Of a stretch of 14,501 nucleotides of DNA, positions 13,861-14,501 are shown one piece after another. Each line of letters starts with the position of its first letter. Positions within the stretch are counted from its first letter, which is position 1. The notes under the pieces were generated by a model. It did not search any database. It had not been told where the DNA came from and worked only from the letters and a program-made list of their open reading frames with translations. The position numbers and the translations under genes are program-made. The stretch spans positions 1 through 14,501 of the forward strand of contig JAUVKD010000001.1 in the NCBI GenBank assembly GCA_030596385.1, written 5' to 3'. Origin of the DNA: Methanosarcinaceae archaeon (lineage in GTDB: Archaea; Halobacteriota; Methanosarcinia; Methanosarcinales; Methanosarcinaceae).

Positions 13861-13899
13861 ATAAAAAAAGATAAAATATTGGCCTGTTAACCAGACCAA
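13861..13899 (-). terminator. Terminator of the fpo operon
   Basis: An 8-bp stem, TTGGCCTG (13879-13886) and CAGACCAA (13892-13899) with one G-T pair and a 5-nt loop, starts directly at the fpoO stop codon. On the minus strand it is followed by a T-rich run (13861-13878). Confidence 0.7.
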
Positions 13900-14247
13900 T
13901 CAATGATGTTCGCTTTTTGGTTCGTTCTCTTTACTGATATGGGCTTTGGAGGACGCTTCAAGGCATCCCTTACAAAGCTGTGCCACGGCGGGATCAACAC
14001 CTTTACTAAAAGATGGGATCTCGATATTAACCGGATAGAGATCTAACGTTGTGCCACATAGGTCACATTTCCCATTTGAACCACTTAATAAGGATATATT
14101 TCCATATACCTCATGAGCACTTTTTATACAGTCATCGCACACACCGGTCCACATACCTTTTGGGTATGCAGAATCAAATCTTAGCATTAAGACTTTTACC
14201 GGATTCAGGGTTGGAAGAGATACTCCACATAGATCACAATCTGCCAT
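13900..14247 (-). CDS. fpoO: F420H2 dehydrogenase subunit FpoO
   Basis: The small accessory subunit of the membrane-bound, proton-pumping F420H2:methanophenazine oxidoreductase (Fpo), the archaeal complex I relative. In 115 residues it has four CxxC motifs: Cys4/Cys7, Cys37/Cys40, Cys61/Cys64 and Cys92/Cys95. Both halves begin CDLCG and then carry a second CxxC 27-29 residues later, so the protein is an internal duplication of one metal-binding knuckle. FpoO has been proposed to carry an iron-sulfur cluster; the pattern also suits two zinc sites. The C-terminus is polar and ends in His-His. GAGGTGAT precedes the ATG at 14247. It lies 14 bases after fpoN and a terminator follows at once, so it is the last gene of the operon. 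Confidence 0.92.
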   Translation of the reverse strand: MADCDLCGVSLPTLNPVKVLMLRFDSAYPKGMWTGVCDDCIKSAHEVYGNISLLSGSNGKCDLCGTTLDLYPVNIEIPSFSKGVDPAVAQLCKGCLEASSKAHISKENEPKSEHH

Positions 14248-14261
14248 ACTTCATCACCTCA

Positions 14262-14501
14262 TTAGATTAAAACCTTTGCTGCTTCCATTGCCCAATACAC
14301 GAACGGTTCCGGCCAGATTCCTATTACCAGTACTCCTGCAAGTGCAAGAATTATTGCAACTGCATATGGTGCAGGTTCGGAAACTTTCCCACCGCTTGCC
14401 GGTAAGAAGTACATATACTTGACAATACGAGCATAGTAATACAGTGAAAGCGCACTGTTCAATATCGCTATCACAGCAAGCCAGACAAGACCTGCTTCAA
14501 T
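14262..14501 (-). CDS. fpoN: F420H2 dehydrogenase subunit FpoN, C-terminal part
   Basis: The 3' end of an antiporter-like membrane subunit (NuoN relative) of Fpo, involved in proton translocation. The frame is open to the window edge, so only the last 79 residues are seen. The stretch VIAILNSALSLYYYARIVKYMYF is given here by its key parts: NSALSLYYYAR is the characteristic NuoN/FpoN segment. A second hydrophobic span (AVAIILALAGVLVIGIWP) precedes the C-terminus. A GTG at 14474 is internal and not the true start. fpoO follows by 14 bases. Confidence 0.9.
   Translation of the reverse strand: MEAGLVWLAVIAILNSALSLYYYARIVKYMYFLPASGGKVSEPAPYAVAIILALAGVLVIGIWPEPFVYWAMEAAKVLI

Noticed and set aside
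1..14501. CRISPR array, intact insertion sequence or integrase
   Set aside because: No regularly spaced direct repeats and no transposase, integrase or Cas-like protein in any frame.

Overview
The window reads as a chromosomal segment of a methanogenic or methane-oxidising euryarchaeon related to Methanosarcinales (this could include ANME-2-type lineages). The reasons are a fpoN-fpoO pair from the F420H2 dehydrogenase operon, methanogenesis marker protein 8, an archaeal PyrB/PyrI pair, ribosomal protein eS17 linked to dapAB, a stand-alone TRAM protein, archaeal TATA-type promoters and several apparently leaderless starts. Genus cannot be fixed from the sequence alone. No rRNA, tRNA, CRISPR array or intact transposon was seen.

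Layout. 1-315: intergenic, with the right part of a repeat element (copy 1). 316-2236 (+): a small uncharacterised basic protein, then pyrB and pyrI (overlapping ATGA). 2282-4249 (-): rps17e, dapA and dapB, with a promoter region rich in dyads. DapB carries a striking (Asn-Val/Ala)n N-terminal tract encoded by about 14 hexanucleotide units. 4392-5102 (-): a membrane protein with an uncharacterised soluble C-terminal domain. 5268-6362 (+): DNA polymerase IV with a C-terminal PCNA-binding motif; tandem 20-bp repeats lie between these two divergent genes. 6363-6859: repeat copy 2. 6860-7996 (-): a 79-aa protein followed by methanogenesis marker 8. 7997-8536: a 61-nt long imperfect hairpin and repeat copy 3. 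8537-10297 (-): the two subunits of an isopropylmalate/homoaconitate-type dehydratase. 10556-10765 (-): a TRAM protein with a probable long structured leader. 10766-11243: gene-free, holding a possible small RNA. 11244-13771 (-): a Trm112-like zinc protein, a membrane-anchored protein of unknown function and pyrG. 13900-14501 (-): fpoO and the 3' end of fpoN, closed by a clear terminator.

Themes: pyrimidine synthesis (aspartate carbamoyltransferase at one end, CTP synthase at the other), lysine/diaminopimelate synthesis, branched-chain or coenzyme B precursor synthesis, translesion DNA synthesis, and F420H2-driven electron transport.

The least explained material is intergenic: a three-copy dispersed element in constant orientation with two conserved hairpins, a 21-bp imperfect hairpin at 8079-8139, dyads around the rps17e-dapAB promoter, and a candidate transcript at 10933-11112. 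All promoter, operator and RNA calls were made by eye and are inference.
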